A stretch of 16,727 nt of DNA, taken from VFKI01 sp964647825. GTDB lineage: Bacteria; Pseudomonadota; Gammaproteobacteria; DSM-16500. The translations under genes and the position numbers were made by a program. Below, piece by piece: positions 15,809 to 16,727 of the stretch (the first letter of the stretch is position 1; the number at the start of each line of letters is the position of its first letter). Where the stretch lies: the NCBI GenBank assembly GCA_964647825.1, contig CAZYJL010000016.1, forward strand, positions 1 through 16,727, read 5' to 3'. The notes under the pieces were generated by a model. The model made no database searches, had not been told where the DNA came from, and saw nothing but the letters and a program-made list of their open reading frames with translations.

Positions 15809-16528
15809 ATGCTACATACACAAAATTTTAGTTATAAAGACGGCGCAACGCCACTGGAAGGTTTTTTCGCATTTGATGATACACGCCGACAAAAAAAACC
15901 GCTGGTCTTAGTTGTGCACGATTGGTCTGGCTGTACTGATTTTTTCAAAAAGAAAGCTGAAAAATTAGCTTATTTAGGGTATGCCGGTTTTGCAGTGGAT
16001 ATGTATGGCGCAGGAAAAACTGGTGAAACCAATGAAGAGAAAGCTGCACTGATGCAACCTCTTATCAACGATCGTGAGAGTCTTTTTCAACGTATTCGTG
16101 CGGCTGTCGATGCCATCAAAAAAATTGAAGTAATTGATACAACACGTATTGCTGTCACCGGTTATTGTTTTGGTGGATTATGCGCACTAGATCTCGCTAG
16201 AAAAAGTACGGATATTACTGCGGCTATCAGTCTTCACGGCGCACTCACGCCACCCAGCAAAAAACCACCAGCACACATCACGACAAAAGTGCTTGTCATC
16301 CATGGGCATGATGATCCACTCGTGCCGGCAGAACAGGTTGTTGCGTTTGAAAAAGAAATGACGGAAGCAAAAGCAGATTGGCAATTATTCATTTATGGCA
16401 ATACCAAACATGCCTTTACGAATCCCAAAGCAAATGATCCAGCCATGGGACTTGAATACAATGCGCTAGCAGATCGACGTTCTGCCGCAGCGATAGAACA
16501 TTTTTTAGCCGAAGTGTTCACAGCATAA
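15809..16528 (+). CDS. Dienelactone hydrolase family protein (alpha/beta hydrolase)
   Basis: A cytoplasmic alpha/beta hydrolase of 239 residues, normal for the family. Seen: VVHDWSGCTDFFKKKAEKLA (35-54, the oxyanion-side HDW/G motif), AVDMYGAG (62-69), nucleophile elbow GYCFGG with Cys120, HGHDDPLVP with Asp169, and TKHAFTNP with His201, giving the Cys-Asp-His triad of dienelactone hydrolases. True dienelactone hydrolases act in chlorocatechol breakdown, but no other such gene is present, so a general esterase or detoxifying role is more likely. Start: ATG with AGGAG six bases upstream. It appears to be a single-gene unit, with hairpin-forming AT-rich DNA after its stop. Confidence 0.9.
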   Translation: MLHTQNFSYKDGATPLEGFFAFDDTRRQKKPLVLVVHDWSGCTDFFKKKAEKLAYLGYAGFAVDMYGAGKTGETNEEKAALMQPLINDRESLFQRIRAAVDAIKKIEVIDTTRIAVTGYCFGGLCALDLARKSTDITAAISLHGALTPPSKKPPAHITTKVLVIHGHDDPLVPAEQVVAFEKEMTEAKADWQLFIYGNTKHAFTNPKANDPAMGLEYNALADRRSAAAIEHFLAEVFTA

Positions 16529-16538
16529 CTATAATGAT

Positions 16539-16556
16539 TTATAAAAAATTTTATAA
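16539..16556 (+). terminator. AT-rich hairpin after the hydrolase gene
   Basis: Arms TTATAAAA and TTTTATAA (8 bp, perfect) flank a 2-base loop, 10 bases after the stop codon. The T tract lies in the right arm. A weak intrinsic terminator is possible, but the stem has no G:C pairs and a loop of two is too tight without opening an extra pair. Confidence 0.3.
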
Positions 16557-16646
16557 TAAAATCAATAAATTAAAGTGATTTTGGAGAAAAATATAATAAA
16601 ATCAATTAGTTATATTTTTTCTTGATTTTATAATAAAATCAATTAG
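16552..16646 (+). repeat. Three direct copies of an AT-rich 15-nt repeat
   Basis: TATAATAAAATCAAT occurs at 16552-16566, 16592-16606 and 16629-16643, spaced 40 and 37 bases apart. The last two copies are identical over 18 bases (ending TAG). The third is preceded by an inverted half that makes a perfect palindrome. Confidence 0.75.
16622..16642. repeat. Perfect 10-bp inverted repeat in the AT-rich intergenic segment
   Basis: TTGATTTTAT and ATAAAATCAA are exact reverse complements separated by one base. The right arm is part of the third direct repeat. It could be a protein-binding site, a bidirectional terminator stem or a dispersed palindromic element. Confidence 0.7.
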
Positions 16647-16727
16647 ATAACTCAGAAACAAGCCGTGAGACTAGGGCCACCTCATATAAAATGATCTTTT
16701 TCTGAACTATTTTTTACAAAAAGAAGC

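Overview
The window looks like a chromosomal segment of a gammaproteobacterium with moderately AT-rich DNA. The gene set (AnmK, GadC-type amino acid antiporter, MHS-family transporter, CPD photolyase, dienelactone hydrolase family protein) and the AT-rich intergenic DNA would fit the Legionellales/Coxiellales, but nothing in the sequence fixes the genus and this placement is only a guess. The window contains one 100-N assembly gap (348-447).

Left part (1-10100) is a surface-protein export locus. On the minus strand, running off the left edge, is a giant multidomain surface protein or adhesin. In order it has an N-terminal LEPR-XLL-like motif, a degenerate copy of a DUF4347 domain, an intact DUF4347 domain, several beta-sandwich modules, alternating long adhesin repeats, and (beyond the gap) a VCBS repeat. 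Divergent to it on the plus strand is a tightly packed operon: a TolC-family outer-membrane lipoprotein (6072-7706), a periplasmic adaptor with a signal peptide (7654-8466), a second adaptor with a cytoplasmic GAF-like N-terminus and a single membrane anchor (8463-9863), and a two-helix DUF378-like membrane protein (9891-10100). The set resembles a dedicated tripartite exporter for the giant protein. No ABC ATPase, RND pump or M50 peptidase is encoded in the window, so the inner-membrane motor is either outside it or unconventional.

Middle part (10159-13972) is metabolic and transport. An MHS-type MFS transporter is followed 5 bp later by anmK (anhydro-N-acetylmuramic acid kinase). anmK converges on, and overlaps by 88 bp, a minus-strand GadC-like APC antiporter gene.

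Right part (14064-16727) holds a class I CPD photolyase (minus strand, GTG start), a 296-bp gap between divergent genes, a dienelactone hydrolase family gene on the plus strand, and a terminal AT-rich intergenic segment. That segment carries three copies of a 15-nt repeat, one of them forming a perfect palindrome.

The most interesting points are the pseudo-DUF4347/DUF4347 tandem in the giant protein, the exporter operon with a GAF-headed adaptor but no visible energiser, and the gap. The gap lies between two sequence ends that each match another part of the same gene over exactly 55 bp, which points to repeat collapse and shows that the apparent stop at 311 is an artefact.
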